Origin: Paracoccus albicereus
GTDB taxonomy: Bacteria > Pseudomonadota > Alphaproteobacteria > Rhodobacterales > Rhodobacteraceae
DNA: 64,000 nt
NCBI RefSeq assembly: GCF_024359525.1
Contig: NZ_JAKZEU010000002.1
Coordinates: 434,001 to 498,000 of the forward strand
Direction: 5' to 3'
Of the stretch, positions 9,279 through 21,609 are shown piece after piece. The translations under genes were made by a program, and so were the position numbers. The notes under the pieces were generated by a model, which saw only the letters and a list, made by a program, of their open reading frames with translations, did no database searches and was not told the DNA's origin. Position 1 is the first letter of the stretch; every line of letters starts with the position of its first letter.

Positions 9279-9689
9279 ATGGCCACCGCAGCATTCGAAG
9301 ACATCGCCGAGACGTTCGATTTTCTCGACGATTGGGAAGATCGCTACCGCCACGTGATCGAATTGGGCAAGGCGATGCCCCCGATGGACGCGGCGCTTCA
9401 GGTGCCGGCGACGCGGGTCGAGGGCTGTGCGAGCCAGGTCTGGATCATGCCGGTGATCGAGGATGGGCGATTTGATTTTCACGGCGACAGCGATGCGATG
9501 ATCGTGCGCGGACTGATCGCGATCCTGCATGCGCTATATTCCGGCGTTCCGGTCGCAGAGGTGCCCGCTATCGATGCGCAGGCCGAGATGAAACGGCTCG
9601 GGCTGGACGAACACCTGTCCGCGCAACGCTCGAATGGTCTGCGCGCGATGGTCGAGCGGATCAGGCAGCTTTCCGCCGCCGCAGCGTGA
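9279..9689 (+). CDS. sufE: SufE-family Fe-S cluster sulfur acceptor
   Basis: A 136-aa cytoplasmic protein of the SufE fold. SufE takes persulfide sulfur from the cysteine desulfurase SufS and passes it to the SufBCD scaffold. The expected acceptor cysteine is Cys50 in the motif VEGCASQVW. Family length is about 135-140 aa, so it is complete. The start is ATG behind AAGAGGA. The rest of the suf operon is not nearby. The 3' end overlaps the end of the convergent mnmA gene by 29 nt. Confidence 0.92.
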   Translation: MATAAFEDIAETFDFLDDWEDRYRHVIELGKAMPPMDAALQVPATRVEGCASQVWIMPVIEDGRFDFHGDSDAMIVRGLIAILHALYSGVPVAEVPAIDAQAEMKRLGLDEHLSAQRSNGLRAMVERIRQLSAAAA

Positions 9690-10830
9690 TCCAGCCACCG
9701 CCCAGCACGCGCGTGTCGTCAGCGGCGTAGAAGACGCAGGCCTGACCCGGGCTGACGCCTTCCTCGGGCGACAGCAGTTCGACCTCGGCGCGGCCGTCTC
9801 CGGTCGGACGGATGATCGCCGGCCGCGGCGGACGGGTCGAGCGGATGCGGACCTGCGCGTGGATCTCGCCCTCGAAAGCCGCGTCACCCAACCAGTTGAC
9901 CTCGGTCACGGGAACGATCCGCGTGGCAAGCGCCGATTTCGGTCCGACGACGACCTGGCGGGCGTCGGGATCAAGCCGCACGACATAAAGCGGATCGGAC
10001 AATCCGCCTATGCCAAGCCCGCGGCGCTGGCCGATCGTGTAATGGATCACGCCGCGATGACGACCCAGGACCTGTCCGTCCATGTCCACGATATCGCCGG
10101 CATCCGCCGAGCCGGGTCGCAGCTTTTCGATCACGGAGGCGTAATCGCCGTTCGGAACGAAGCAGATGTCCTGGCTGTCAGGCTTGTCCGCGACGGAAAG
10201 CCCGTATCGCGCGGCCAGAGCCCGCGTGTCGCCCTTGCTTTCCAGATGGCCCAGCGGAAAGCGCAGGAAATCCAGTTGTTCCTGCGTGGTCGAGAACAGG
10301 AAATAGCTTTGGTCGCGTGCGCTGTCGGCCGCCATGTGCAGTTCGGCACGGGAAGAGCCGTCGACGCGGCGGATATAGTGCCCGGTCGCCATGCAATCGG
10401 CGTCGAGTTCGCGCGCGGTCTGCAGCAAGTCGCGGAATTTCACCCGCTCGTTGCACCGGATGCAGGGAACCGGCGTCGCGCCGGCCAGATAGGCGTCGGC
10501 GAATTCGTCGATCACGGATTCGCGGAATTTGTTTTCGTAATCTAGGACGTAATGCGGAAAGCCCATCCGCTCGGCGACGCGACGGGCATCGTGGATATCC
10601 TGGCCGGCGCAGCAGGCACCTTTCTTGGCCAGCGCAGCACCATGATCGTAAAGCTGCAGGGTGACGCCGATCACGTCATAGCCTTCGTCCTTCAGCATCG
10701 CGGCAACGACCGAGCTATCGACGCCGCCCGACATGGCGACAACCACCCGCGTGTCGGCAGGCGCCTTGGCAAAGCCGAGGCTGTTCAATGCGATGTCGGG
10801 CGCGCGGGCGCTGGTCTGGTCGAGCGGCAT
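9661..10830 (-). CDS. mnmA: tRNA-specific 2-thiouridylase MnmA
   Basis: Adds sulfur to position 2 of the wobble uridine of Lys, Glu and Gln tRNAs, using ATP and a persulfide donor. The PP-loop ATP site SGGVDS is at about residues 34-39. The cysteine region CIRCNE and the second conserved cysteine in DSQDICFV are both present. I chose the ATG at 10830 (389 aa, MPLDQTS) because related proteins begin shortly before the NSLGFAKAP motif. Longer starts at 10860 (ATG) or 10899 (TTG) cannot be excluded. It shares a sulfur-trafficking theme with the convergent sufE, with which its 3' end overlaps. Confidence 0.93.
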   Translation of the reverse strand: MPLDQTSARAPDIALNSLGFAKAPADTRVVVAMSGGVDSSVVAAMLKDEGYDVIGVTLQLYDHGAALAKKGACCAGQDIHDARRVAERMGFPHYVLDYENKFRESVIDEFADAYLAGATPVPCIRCNERVKFRDLLQTARELDADCMATGHYIRRVDGSSRAELHMAADSARDQSYFLFSTTQEQLDFLRFPLGHLESKGDTRALAARYGLSVADKPDSQDICFVPNGDYASVIEKLRPGSADAGDIVDMDGQVLGRHRGVIHYTIGQRRGLGIGGLSDPLYVVRLDPDARQVVVGPKSALATRIVPVTEVNWLGDAAFEGEIHAQVRIRSTRPPRPAIIRPTGDGRAEVELLSPEEGVSPGQACVFYAADDTRVLGGGWITLRRRKAA

Positions 10831-10983
10831 GTTCAAGGGACTGTCCGAAACGGCCTGCATGGCCAAGAATTGCAACGAATTGCGTCGAAATATAGGCAAT
10901 TTCGCCGCATTCTCAAGCCGGGACCTAACCCGCGCTTAATCGCTTTGCGGCACCTTGCCAGGAACCAGAAAAGGACTTGGCAG

Positions 10984-11259
10984 ATGTTTGTGAAGAAGAC
11001 CAGCGGACCCAGGACCGCGACGCTGCCGGACGGCTCGATCCTGACGGTCGCCGACCTGCCGCCCAGCGACACGCGGTGGGTGGCAAACCGCAAGGCGGTC
11101 GTGGTGAACGCGGTCCGCCACGGTCTGATCGTCCGTGAGGATGCGATCGCCCGCTATGACCTGTCCGAGGAAGAATTCGATGGCTGGGTCGCTGCGGTCG
11201 ACCAGCACGGAAAGGCCGCTCTGAAAGTCACGAAGCTGCAGAAATATCGTGAGCGATGA
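10984..11259 (+). CDS. sciP: SciP-type CtrA inhibitor (DUF1153)
   Basis: A 91-aa small helix-turn-helix protein. In Caulobacter, SciP binds DNA and CtrA and represses CtrA-activated promoters. The sequence has the DUF1153 hallmarks: an N-terminal PDG turn (LPDGSILTVADLPP), the central RWVANRKAVVV stretch and the recognition region YDLSEEEFDGW. The start is ATG at 10984 behind an AAGGAC ribosome site. A longer open frame upstream is the antisense shadow of mnmA. It lies 95 nt upstream of ctrA on the same strand, so inhibitor and target regulator may be co-expressed. Confidence 0.9.
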   Translation: MFVKKTSGPRTATLPDGSILTVADLPPSDTRWVANRKAVVVNAVRHGLIVREDAIARYDLSEEEFDGWVAAVDQHGKAALKVTKLQKYRER

Positions 11260-11287
11260 ATTGTAAAGGCATGATTCTCAGCTAGAA

Positions 11288-11302
11288 GTAACGTGATGTT
11301 AA
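11288..11302 (+). promoter_or_regulatory. Near-consensus CtrA-binding box upstream of ctrA, flanked by GANTC sites
   Basis: The sequence is GTAA-N7-TTAA followed by CC. It matches the CtrA consensus TTAA-N7-TTAA at seven of eight fixed positions. It sits 53 nt before the ctrA start. GANTC sites (possible CcrM methylation) lie at 11273-11277 and 11347-11351. This fits CtrA autoregulation and methylation-linked control as known in Caulobacter; here it is an inference from the motif. Confidence 0.5.
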
Positions 11303-11354
11303 CCATTTCGCCTGAAGGTTGCGTCAGGGACCAGGTCTGTAAAAGGGAATCACG

Positions 11355-12065
11355 ATGCGGATCCTTCTTGTCGAGGACGAACCCAGCACCGCTCGCGCGA
11401 TCGAGCTGATGCTGACCGCCGCGAACTACAATGTCTTTCTGACCGACATGGGTGAGGAGGGGATCGATCTCGCAAAGCTCTACGATTACGACCTGATCCT
11501 TCTGGACCTGGACTTGCCGGACATGAACGGGATGGAGGTGCTGCGCCATATCCGCCTATCACGCATCGATACGCCGATTCTGATCCTGACCGGCTCGGAC
11601 GATACCGAAAGCAAATTACGTGGCTTCGGCTTCGGGGCGGACGACTACATGACCAAGCCCTTCGTGCGGGAGGAGCTGGTGGCGCGGATCCAGGCCATCA
11701 TCCGCCGCTCGAAAGGTCACAGCCAGGCCGTCATTCGCACTGGCGAATTGATGGTCAACCTCGACGCACGCTCGGTCGAGGCGAATGGAAAGACGGTGAA
11801 TCTGACCGGCAAGGAATATCAGATCCTCGAGCTGCTGAGCCTGCGCAAGGGCACGACGCTCACCAAGGAAATGTTCCTGAATCATCTCTATGGCGGGATG
11901 GATGAGCCGGAGCTGAAGATCATAGACGTTTTCATCTGCAAGCTGCGCAAGAAATTGTCCGAGGCCCTCGGCGGCGACAGCTACATCGAGACGGTCTGGG
12001 GCCGCGGCTACGTGCTTCGCGATCCCGCGCCCGTCGCTGACGAACGCATGGTGGTGGGCGGCTGA
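11355..12065 (+). CDS. ctrA: Cell-cycle response regulator CtrA
   Basis: An OmpR/PhoB-type regulator of 236 aa. The receiver domain (about 1-115) has the acidic pocket VEDE, the phospho-acceptor Asp in [10 protein letters not shown] and the conserved Lys in DDYMTKPF. The C-terminal winged helix (about 125-225) contains [17 protein letters not shown] and ends with [13 protein letters not shown]. These are close to diagnostic for CtrA, which controls flagella, gene transfer agents or cell division depending on the species. The start is ATG after AAAGGG. A CtrA box and two GANTC sites precede it, and sciP is directly upstream. Confidence 0.95.
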   Translation: MRILLVEDEPSTARAIELMLTAANYNVFLTDMGEEGIDLAKLYDYDLILLDLDLPDMNGMEVLRHIRLSRIDTPILILTGSDDTESKLRGFGFGADDYMTKPFVREELVARIQAIIRRSKGHSQAVIRTGELMVNLDARSVEANGKTVNLTGKEYQILELLSLRKGTTLTKEMFLNHLYGGMDEPELKIIDVFICKLRKKLSEALGGDSYIETVWGRGYVLRDPAPVADERMVVGG

Positions 12066-12188
12066 TCGCCTGGAAGGCGCGGCGACGGTAATCACCGCGT
12101 CCGTCTCCGAAACCTCGCACTTCCGACGACCGAGGCGAGCGCCGCAGCCCGAAGACCAGTGGACATCCGGCTTCCGCGCCCGCTATCA

Positions 12189-12241
12189 CCCTTGCATCCG
12201 GTCTCACCCTGGCTCCGAGGGCACAAGATCGGATGCAAGGG
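12189..12241 (+). terminator. 12-bp perfect inverted repeat between ctrA and ligA
   Basis: The arms CCCTTGCATCCG (12189-12200) and CGGATGCAAGGG (12230-12241) are perfectly complementary, with a 29-nt GC-rich spacer that can form a small inner hairpin. CATTTT follows. It lies in the 258-nt gap between ctrA and ligA and most simply ends ctrA transcription, although the loop is longer than in standard terminators. I see nothing else in this gap. Confidence 0.45.
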
Positions 12242-12323
12242 CATTTTGCGGTGCGGGGTTGCGTCTCAGAGGCGACGGCCGATCCCTCCCGCCAGCCACA
12301 AGGGTGCGGCGAGGCGAGCTTGA

Positions 12324-16672
<4,349 letters not shown>

Positions 16673-16687
16673 CGCTGTTGAGAATCG

Positions 16688-16702
16688 TTAAGATGTTCCT
16701 AA
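16688..16702 (+). promoter_or_regulatory. CtrA-like box next to a GANTC site upstream of the miniprotein gene
   Basis: The sequence is TTAA-N7-CTAA, one mismatch from the CtrA consensus TTAA-N7-TTAA. A GAATC (GANTC) site abuts it at 16682-16686. It is 73 nt upstream of the small gene at 16775. Such a short motif can occur by chance, but the pairing with GANTC mirrors the ctrA leader. Confidence 0.3.
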
Positions 16703-16774
16703 AAAGTTCTTTACAGCTTGCAGGCCTTATGGAAGAACAAAGTGGAAACAAACGTTCCCCAGCAGGAGGCTTCC

Positions 16775-16867
16775 ATGACCACGACCGAATTCCTGTCGGA
16801 CCTGATCGGAGTGTCGGCCATCGGGCTGACCATGACCGTCGTCCTGTGGCTTCCTGCCATTCTGTAG
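16775..16867 (+). CDS. 30-residue putative single-pass membrane miniprotein
   Basis: A 30-aa open frame with ATG start and TAG stop. An excellent ribosome-binding site (AGGAGG) sits 5 nt upstream. The product begins with a short polar segment (MTTTEFLSD), followed by about 20 hydrophobic residues ending LWLPAIL, so it would span the inner membrane once. A strong intrinsic terminator lies 71 nt downstream and a CtrA-like box upstream. The gene therefore has its own transcription unit between recG and the convergent Fe-S scaffold gene. The function is unknown; comparable small proteins often act as subunits or regulators of larger membrane complexes. Confidence 0.65.
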   Translation: MTTTEFLSDLIGVSAIGLTMTVVLWLPAIL

Positions 16868-16937
16868 ATTTCGGACACTGCCCCGCGTTGCAACTCGGCG
16901 TCACGCCTGTCGCCGTTGGTCCCCTGCACGCGCATCT

Positions 16938-16965
16938 GGCCGGCCCTGACGGGTCGGCCTTTTTT
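16938..16965 (+). terminator. Rho-independent terminator
   Basis: A 9-bp GC-rich stem (16938-16946 with 16951-16959, one G-U pair) closes a TGAC loop and is followed by six T residues. It ends transcription from the recG/miniprotein side just before the convergent Fe-S scaffold gene, whose stop codon it touches. Confidence 0.9.
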
Positions 16966-17405
16966 CATCCCTCACGCGCCGCGTCGATCGCGGCAAGGGT
17001 CGCGTCCCAGGCCAGCAGGATCGAAGCATGACGGTTAGGATAATCGCGCGCGGGCAGCAGAGCCTCCAGCTCTGCGAAGGGTGCAGCGGGGGGCGACGCT
17101 GCATCGGTCAGCATCGCGCTGAGCGCGTCGCGACCTGCCGCTATCTCATCGCGGGTTCGGCCCAGCACCGTGCCACCCAGCACGGCGGCCGACGCCTGAC
17201 CCAGGGCGCAGGCCCGCACCTCCTGCGCGAAATCGTCGACCCGTTCGCCCGCCATCGTGACATCGACCTGCACGGTCGAGCCGCATTGGGGCGAACGCTT
17301 CGAGGCCGTGCCATCGGGTGCCTTTAATCGTCCCTGATGGGGGATCGAGGCGGTCAGCCCGAGAATTCTGCGGGAGTAGAGCTGCATCAGATCGGCGTCG
17401 GACAT
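16965..17405 (-). CDS. NifU/IscU-like Fe-S cluster assembly scaffold protein
   Basis: A 146-aa protein of the NifU N-terminal/IscU superfamily. The sequence around SPQCGSTVQVDVTM supplies the first ligand cysteine, and ACALGQASAAVL supplies the second within the conserved helix. The third cysteine of classical IscU is not visible, so it belongs to the shorter, divergent group common in alphaproteobacteria. The Met at 17405 was chosen because the upstream extension lacks conservation signals. Divergent from hisI, it probably serves Fe-S metabolism together with SufE, but direct evidence is lacking. Confidence 0.8.
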   Translation of the reverse strand: MSDADLMQLYSRRILGLTASIPHQGRLKAPDGTASKRSPQCGSTVQVDVTMAGERVDDFAQEVRACALGQASAAVLGGTVLGRTRDEIAAGRDALSAMLTDAASPPAAPFAELEALLPARDYPNRHASILLAWDATLAAIDAAREG

Positions 17406-17461
17406 GGCATTCCCCCTCGGTCCTGCCGTAGATAGGAACGCCAAGGCCGAAAGGAAACCCG

Positions 17462-17815
17462 ATGTTCGATCCCGCAGGACTAAACTATGACGGCAACGGC
17501 CTGATCCCGGCCATCGCGCAGGATGAAACCGGCGACGTCCTGATGATGGCGTGGATGAACGCCGAAGCGGTCAGCCGCACGCTTGAGACTGGACGCGTGA
17601 CCTATTGGTCGCGCTCACGTCAGAGCTTCTGGATCAAGGGCGAGACGAGCGGACACGTCCAGGAACTGGTCGAGATGCGCGTCGATTGCGACAGCGACTG
17701 CCTGCTGTTGATCGTTCGGCAAACCGGTCCAGCCTGCCACACCGGCCGGCGCAGTTGCTTCTATACCGCGGTGCGCGACGGCGAGACGGTCGAGATCATG
17801 GCGCCGATCGCCTGA
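17462..17815 (+). CDS. hisI: Phosphoribosyl-AMP cyclohydrolase HisI
   Basis: Opens the purine ring of PR-AMP in the third step of histidine synthesis. The 117 aa form a complete single-function HisI. The metal-binding region DCDSDCLLL and the cysteine motif HTGRRSCFY are present, as is the start-proximal GLIPAIAQD. There is no fused HisE domain. It stands alone, away from other his genes. The stop is only a few bases from the convergent gluQ stop. Confidence 0.95.
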   Translation: MFDPAGLNYDGNGLIPAIAQDETGDVLMMAWMNAEAVSRTLETGRVTYWSRSRQSFWIKGETSGHVQELVEMRVDCDSDCLLLIVRQTGPACHTGRRSCFYTAVRDGETVEIMAPIA

Positions 17816-17817
17816 AT

Positions 17818-18654
17818 TCAAAGGCCGACCATCGCCTTGATGTCGGCTGGCGTCGCGCCGTCTTCCCGCAAGTGCCGGATCGCGCGGGCATCGTCGCGCT
17901 TTGCAAGTCTGTGACCGGCATCATCGCGGATCAACCGATGATGATGATAGCGCGGCGTCGGCAGACCCAGCAGGCGCTGCAGCAGAACGTGGATCCAGGT
18001 CGAGTCGAACAGGTCCTTGCCCCGCGTCACGAGATCGATTTCCTGCGCCGCGTCGTCCACCACGACGGCAAGATGGTAGGACGTACCCATTCCACGCCGC
18101 GCCAGGATCACATCACCGATCCCCCCCAGAAACTCCTCGCGCGTCATGCCATGATCCTCGACGGGCAGGATCGCCTCGTCCCGAAACGACAGCCGGTCAA
18201 GGCCGAGCGCGTCGAAGGCTCGCGCGACGTCCAGTCGGATCACGTCGTCGGGCTGCGCGTCGGACATCGGCCGGCCGCGGCAGGTTCCGGGGTAGATCAG
18301 CCCATCAGGGCCGGCGGGCAGGGCGTCTTCCTGCGGCGCGCTCAGCGCGGCGCGGATGTCCCCGCGCCTGCAGCGGCAGGGATAGGTCAGTGGTGCCAGG
18401 CGATCCAGCGCGGCGTGATAGGCCGCCATGCGGTCGGACTGGCGCATCACCGGACGCGGCCAGTCCAGGCCAAGCCATGCAAGATCCTCGAAAATTGCAG
18501 TCTCGAATTCGCTGCGACAGCGTTCGCGGTCGATATCCTCGATCCGCAGCAGGAATTCGCCCGTCGAAGCAAAATGATGCGCGGTCAACGCGGCGTAGGC
18601 ATGGCCCAGATGCAGAAAACCCGTGGGCGAGGGTGCAAAGCGCGTCCGCGTCAC
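17818..18654 (-). CDS. gluQ: Glutamyl-Q tRNA(Asp) synthetase
   Basis: Attaches glutamate to the queuosine base in tRNA-Asp. It resembles the catalytic half of glutamyl-tRNA synthetase, with a HIGH-type motif in FLHLGHAYAAL and a KMSKS-like motif reduced to RLAKRDD. It lacks an anticodon-binding domain, which sets it apart from GltX. The chosen GTG start at 18654 begins VTRTRFAPSPTG (278 aa) behind GAGGGGG and lies 10 nt after the trmFO stop. The longer frame upstream overlaps trmFO. The two tRNA-modification genes form an operon. Confidence 0.9.
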   Translation of the reverse strand: MTRTRFAPSPTGFLHLGHAYAALTAHHFASTGEFLLRIEDIDRERCRSEFETAIFEDLAWLGLDWPRPVMRQSDRMAAYHAALDRLAPLTYPCRCRRGDIRAALSAPQEDALPAGPDGLIYPGTCRGRPMSDAQPDDVIRLDVARAFDALGLDRLSFRDEAILPVEDHGMTREEFLGGIGDVILARRGMGTSYHLAVVVDDAAQEIDLVTRGKDLFDSTWIHVLLQRLLGLPTPRYHHHRLIRDDAGHRLAKRDDARAIRHLREDGATPADIKAMVGL

Positions 18655-18664
18655 GCCCGCCCCC

Positions 18665-20005
18665 TCAGCCCTGTTGAGACAGCCATTGCCGGAAGTCATC
18701 CTTGGCGCGATCGGTATAGGCGGGGTAACGGTCCTTGCGTCCCCGCCGCCCACCACGCGCATCGTCTAGCGGCGGGAACAGCCCGAAATTCACGTTCATC
18801 GGCTGGAAGGTCTTCGCCTCGGCGCCGCCGGTGATGTGGTGGATCAGCGCGCCCATCGCGGTCGTCCCGGACGGAGGCGCGAGGTCCGCACCCTTCGCCT
18901 GCGCCGCGGCCATCCGTCCGGCGAGCAACCCCATCGCGGCGCTTTCCACGTAACCTTCGACGCCGGTCACCTGACCCGCGAAGCGCAAGGCGGGGCGCTT
19001 GCGCAGTCGCATTCGGTCATCCAGCAGCGTGGGCGAATTCAGGAACGAATTGCGGTGGATCCCGCCCAATCGGGCGAAGCTCGCATCTTGCAGGCCGGGG
19101 ATCATCCGGAACACTTCGGTTTGCGCACCGTACTTCATCTTGGTCTGAAAGCCGACGATGTTGTATAGCGTTCCAAAAGCGTTATCACGGCGAAGTTGAA
19201 CCACGGCGTAAGCTTTTTCGTCTGGCTTGTGGGCGTTGGTCAGACCAACCGGCTTCATCGGGCCATGTCGCAAAGTCTCGCGCCCACGCTCGGCCATGAC
19301 CTCGATCGGCAGGCATCCGTCGAAATAGCCTGCGGTTTCACCTTCGCGGAACTCGGTCTTGTCGGCGGCCAGCAGCGCGTCGATGAACGCCTCATACTCA
19401 TCACGGCTCATCGGACAATTGATGTAGGCGCGCTGTTCAGCCTCGGTCTCGCCCTTGTCGTAGCGGCTCTGTTCCCATGCGATGGACATGTCGATCGTAT
19501 CAGCGTGGACGATCGGCGCGATGGCGTCGAAGAAGGCCAGCGCATCGGTGCCGGTGACCGCGCGGATGGACTGTGCCAACCGGTCGGAGGTGAGCGGACC
19601 GGTCGCCACGATCCAGTTGCCGCTTTCGGGCAGATCGGCAATCTCTTCGCCCGTGATCTCGATCAGCGGATGCGCCTGCAGGGCTGCCGTCACGGCTTGC
19701 GAAAAGGCCTCGCGATCCACGGCCAACGCGCCGCCGGCAGGCAGGCGGTGACGGTCGGCCATGGCCATGATCAGCCCGTCGGCCGCCCGCATCTCCCAAT
19801 GCAGTTGACCGACGGCGTTCATGCGATCGTCGTCAGAGCGGAAGCTGTTCGAGCAGACCATCTCGGCACAATCGCCGGTCTTGTGGGCGAAGGTCGCGAC
19901 CTTGGGCCGCATTTCGTGAAGCACGACGGGCACGCCCGCGTTGGCCGCCTGCCAGGCGGCTTCCGATCCGGCAAGACCTGCGCCGATGATATGGACGGGT
20001 TCCAT
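18665..20005 (-). CDS. trmFO: Methylenetetrahydrofolate-tRNA-(uracil-5-)-methyltransferase TrmFO
   Basis: FAD/folate enzyme that makes 5-methyluridine at position 54 of the tRNA T loop. The N-terminal dinucleotide site [15 protein letters not shown] is followed by HEMRPK and the conserved CSNSFRSDD region with its catalytic cysteine. The C-terminal half has the [13 protein letters not shown] motif. The Met at 20005 gives 446 aa, the family length, and is preceded by GGAGAG. It is transcribed with gluQ and diverges from the FkbM-type gene. Confidence 0.95.
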   Translation of the reverse strand: MEPVHIIGAGLAGSEAAWQAANAGVPVVLHEMRPKVATFAHKTGDCAEMVCSNSFRSDDDRMNAVGQLHWEMRAADGLIMAMADRHRLPAGGALAVDREAFSQAVTAALQAHPLIEITGEEIADLPESGNWIVATGPLTSDRLAQSIRAVTGTDALAFFDAIAPIVHADTIDMSIAWEQSRYDKGETEAEQRAYINCPMSRDEYEAFIDALLAADKTEFREGETAGYFDGCLPIEVMAERGRETLRHGPMKPVGLTNAHKPDEKAYAVVQLRRDNAFGTLYNIVGFQTKMKYGAQTEVFRMIPGLQDASFARLGGIHRNSFLNSPTLLDDRMRLRKRPALRFAGQVTGVEGYVESAAMGLLAGRMAAAQAKGADLAPPSGTTAMGALIHHITGGAEAKTFQPMNVNFGLFPPLDDARGGRRGRKDRYPAYTDRAKDDFRQWLSQQG

Positions 20006-20074
20006 GCGGCTCTCCGCTGGCGAATGACAAGGGCGCTTGCTATCAACGAGGCGCATCTGGCGCAAGGGAAGCCC

Positions 20075-20793
20075 ATGCCCAAGCCGAAGGCCGAGCAGTT
20101 CCTGATCGACGATCTGGTCATCGACATCCCGGTTTGGGGACTGACCGGATATCTGCGGGAGCGGTTGGACGGCGGGCTTTACGAAGGGCCCGAGCGTGCT
20201 CTGGTCCGGAAATTTGTCCGCGCCGACGATCGTGTGCTGGACCTGGGGGCCGGGGCCGGGGTCGTCGCGATGATTGCCGCCCGCATCGTTGGGGCGGAAA
20301 AGGTCGTCGCGTCGAGGCGAACCCCGAGATGCGCCAGACCATCAAGCGCAATTTCCGCCGGAACGGGATGCACGCGATCAAGCTGATCTCGGCCGCTGTG
20401 ATGGGGCGCGCCTGCAAGGATGACAGTATCACCTTTCACGTCCATCCGGGGTTCTGGAGCGCTTCGATCAGACGCAACGAAACGCTGAAGGCGCGCGAGG
20501 TCAGCGTGCCGGTCCCCGGCCTTGTCCGTCGGGCCGGGGCGAGCGTCGTCCTGATGGATGTGGAGGGCGCAGAAGAACAGATCCTGGCCGAGAAGGTCCC
20601 GGACTGCGTTCGGTTGGTCATCGTCAAGTTGCATCCCAACCTTTACGGCCAGGATGTCATCGACCGGATCGTGAAACGGCTGGTCAGACAGGGTTTCGAG
20701 ATCGCCGAGCGCCTGAAGGGTAGGGCGGTGATGGCGTTTGTGCGTGACGTCGTCGTGCTGCCGGTCTCGAAAACGGAAAAGGGCGGCGCATGA
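20075..20793 (+). pseudogene. FkbM-family SAM-dependent methyltransferase, interrupted by a 1-nt frameshift
   Basis: The first frame (from ATG 20075, behind AAGGGA) encodes the N-terminal part with the SAM-binding motif VLDLGAGAG. At about 20311 the reading must move to another frame, which continues [15 protein letters not shown] and the typical FkbM motif VLMDVEGAEEQIL and ends at 20793. Adding one base (an extra G at 20311) restores a single 239-aa protein reading VVAVEANPEM. The cause is a real mutation or a sequencing/assembly error. I see no slippery heptamer to suggest programmed frameshifting. The family methylates sugars or other small substrates; the target here is unknown. Confidence 0.8.
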
Positions 20794-20803
20794 TGCGCCG
20801 CCC
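20777..20803 (-). terminator. Rho-independent terminator of rplY, overlapping the end of the FkbM gene
   Basis: A 10-bp GC stem (GGGCGGCGCA with TGCGCCGCCC, 3-nt loop) is followed on the minus strand by four T residues. It lies 38 nt after the rplY stop and inside the last codons of the convergent methyltransferase gene. Confidence 0.8.
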
Positions 20804-20840
20804 TGTCAGTTCCGACCGGTATCTTGCCGGTGGGTAAGGA

Positions 20841-21509
20841 TTACTCCTCGGTGTTTTCGTCGGCTTCGTCGCCCTCGGCCGGTGCTGCCGCATCTTCGGT
20901 CGCGTCGCTGTCGCCCGCCTCGTCCTCTTCGGATTTCAGCGCCGACGGTGCCGCGATATTCGCAATTGCGAAGTTCCGATCGATGGTCGGCTTCGAACCC
21001 TCGGGCAAGGTCACGTCATGGACGTGGATGCCGTCCCCGACTTCCAGGCCCGACAGATCGACCGTGATGCTTTCGGGAATGTCGCCGGCAGTCACGATCA
21101 GCTCGATCTCGGGACGAACGGTCACCAGCGTGCCGCCCTTACGCAGGCCGGGGCAGTTTTCATGCCCGACGAACTCGACCGGGATGAAGAGGTTGACCTT
21201 CGAAGTCCGACGCAGACGCATGAAGTCGATATGCGACGGCAGGTCCTTGACGATGTCCTTCTGCACGCCGCGGCAAATGACGCGGACGTCGGTCTCGCCG
21301 TCGACCTTCAGGTTCCACAACGTGGACATGAAGCGACCGGCGCGCAGCTTGGTCAGCAGGTCGTTGAATTCGAATGCGATCGGCATGGGGTCCTTGCCGT
21401 CGCCATATACGATGCCGGGCACCTTGCCTTCGCGGCGAGCTTGGCGGGCGGCCCCCTTGCCTGTCCCCGCGCGTGCCTCGGCCATCAGATTCGGGATCTC
21501 TTTGGCCAT
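20841..21509 (-). CDS. rplY: 50S ribosomal protein L25, long (Ctc/TL5) form
   Basis: Binds 5S rRNA in the large ribosomal subunit. The N-terminal L25 domain (about 1-95) contains the [17 protein letters not shown] loop. The following TL5/CTC beta domain (about 95-190) contains the [14 protein letters not shown] stretch. The last 40 residues form an acidic, disordered tail rich in Glu/Asp/Ala. At 222 aa it is the long form normal in alphaproteobacteria. The start is ATG behind AGGAAT. In many relatives pth follows rplY; here an own terminator and an unrelated convergent gene follow. Confidence 0.95.
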   Translation of the reverse strand: MAKEIPNLMAEARAGTGKGAARQARREGKVPGIVYGDGKDPMPIAFEFNDLLTKLRAGRFMSTLWNLKVDGETDVRVICRGVQKDIVKDLPSHIDFMRLRRTSKVNLFIPVEFVGHENCPGLRKGGTLVTVRPEIELIVTAGDIPESITVDLSGLEVGDGIHVHDVTLPEGSKPTIDRNFAIANIAAPSALKSEEDEAGDSDATEDAAAPAEGDEADENTEE

Positions 21510-21609
21510 GATACTATTCCTGTTCGTTCACGATTGACGGCCATCCTCCAAGGGTGCATGGCCGAAGCCGCGCCTATAGCCTGCGCGCGCTGGAATGCAA
21601 AGGGTGAAA

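Noticed and set aside
10831..10899. N-terminal extension of MnmA to a TTG at 10899
   Set aside because: A start at 10830 matches the usual beginning of the family, and the extension has no ribosome site.
20295..20320. Programmed ribosomal frameshift in the FkbM gene
   Set aside because: No slippery heptamer and no downstream pseudoknot could be seen; mutation or sequence error is simpler.
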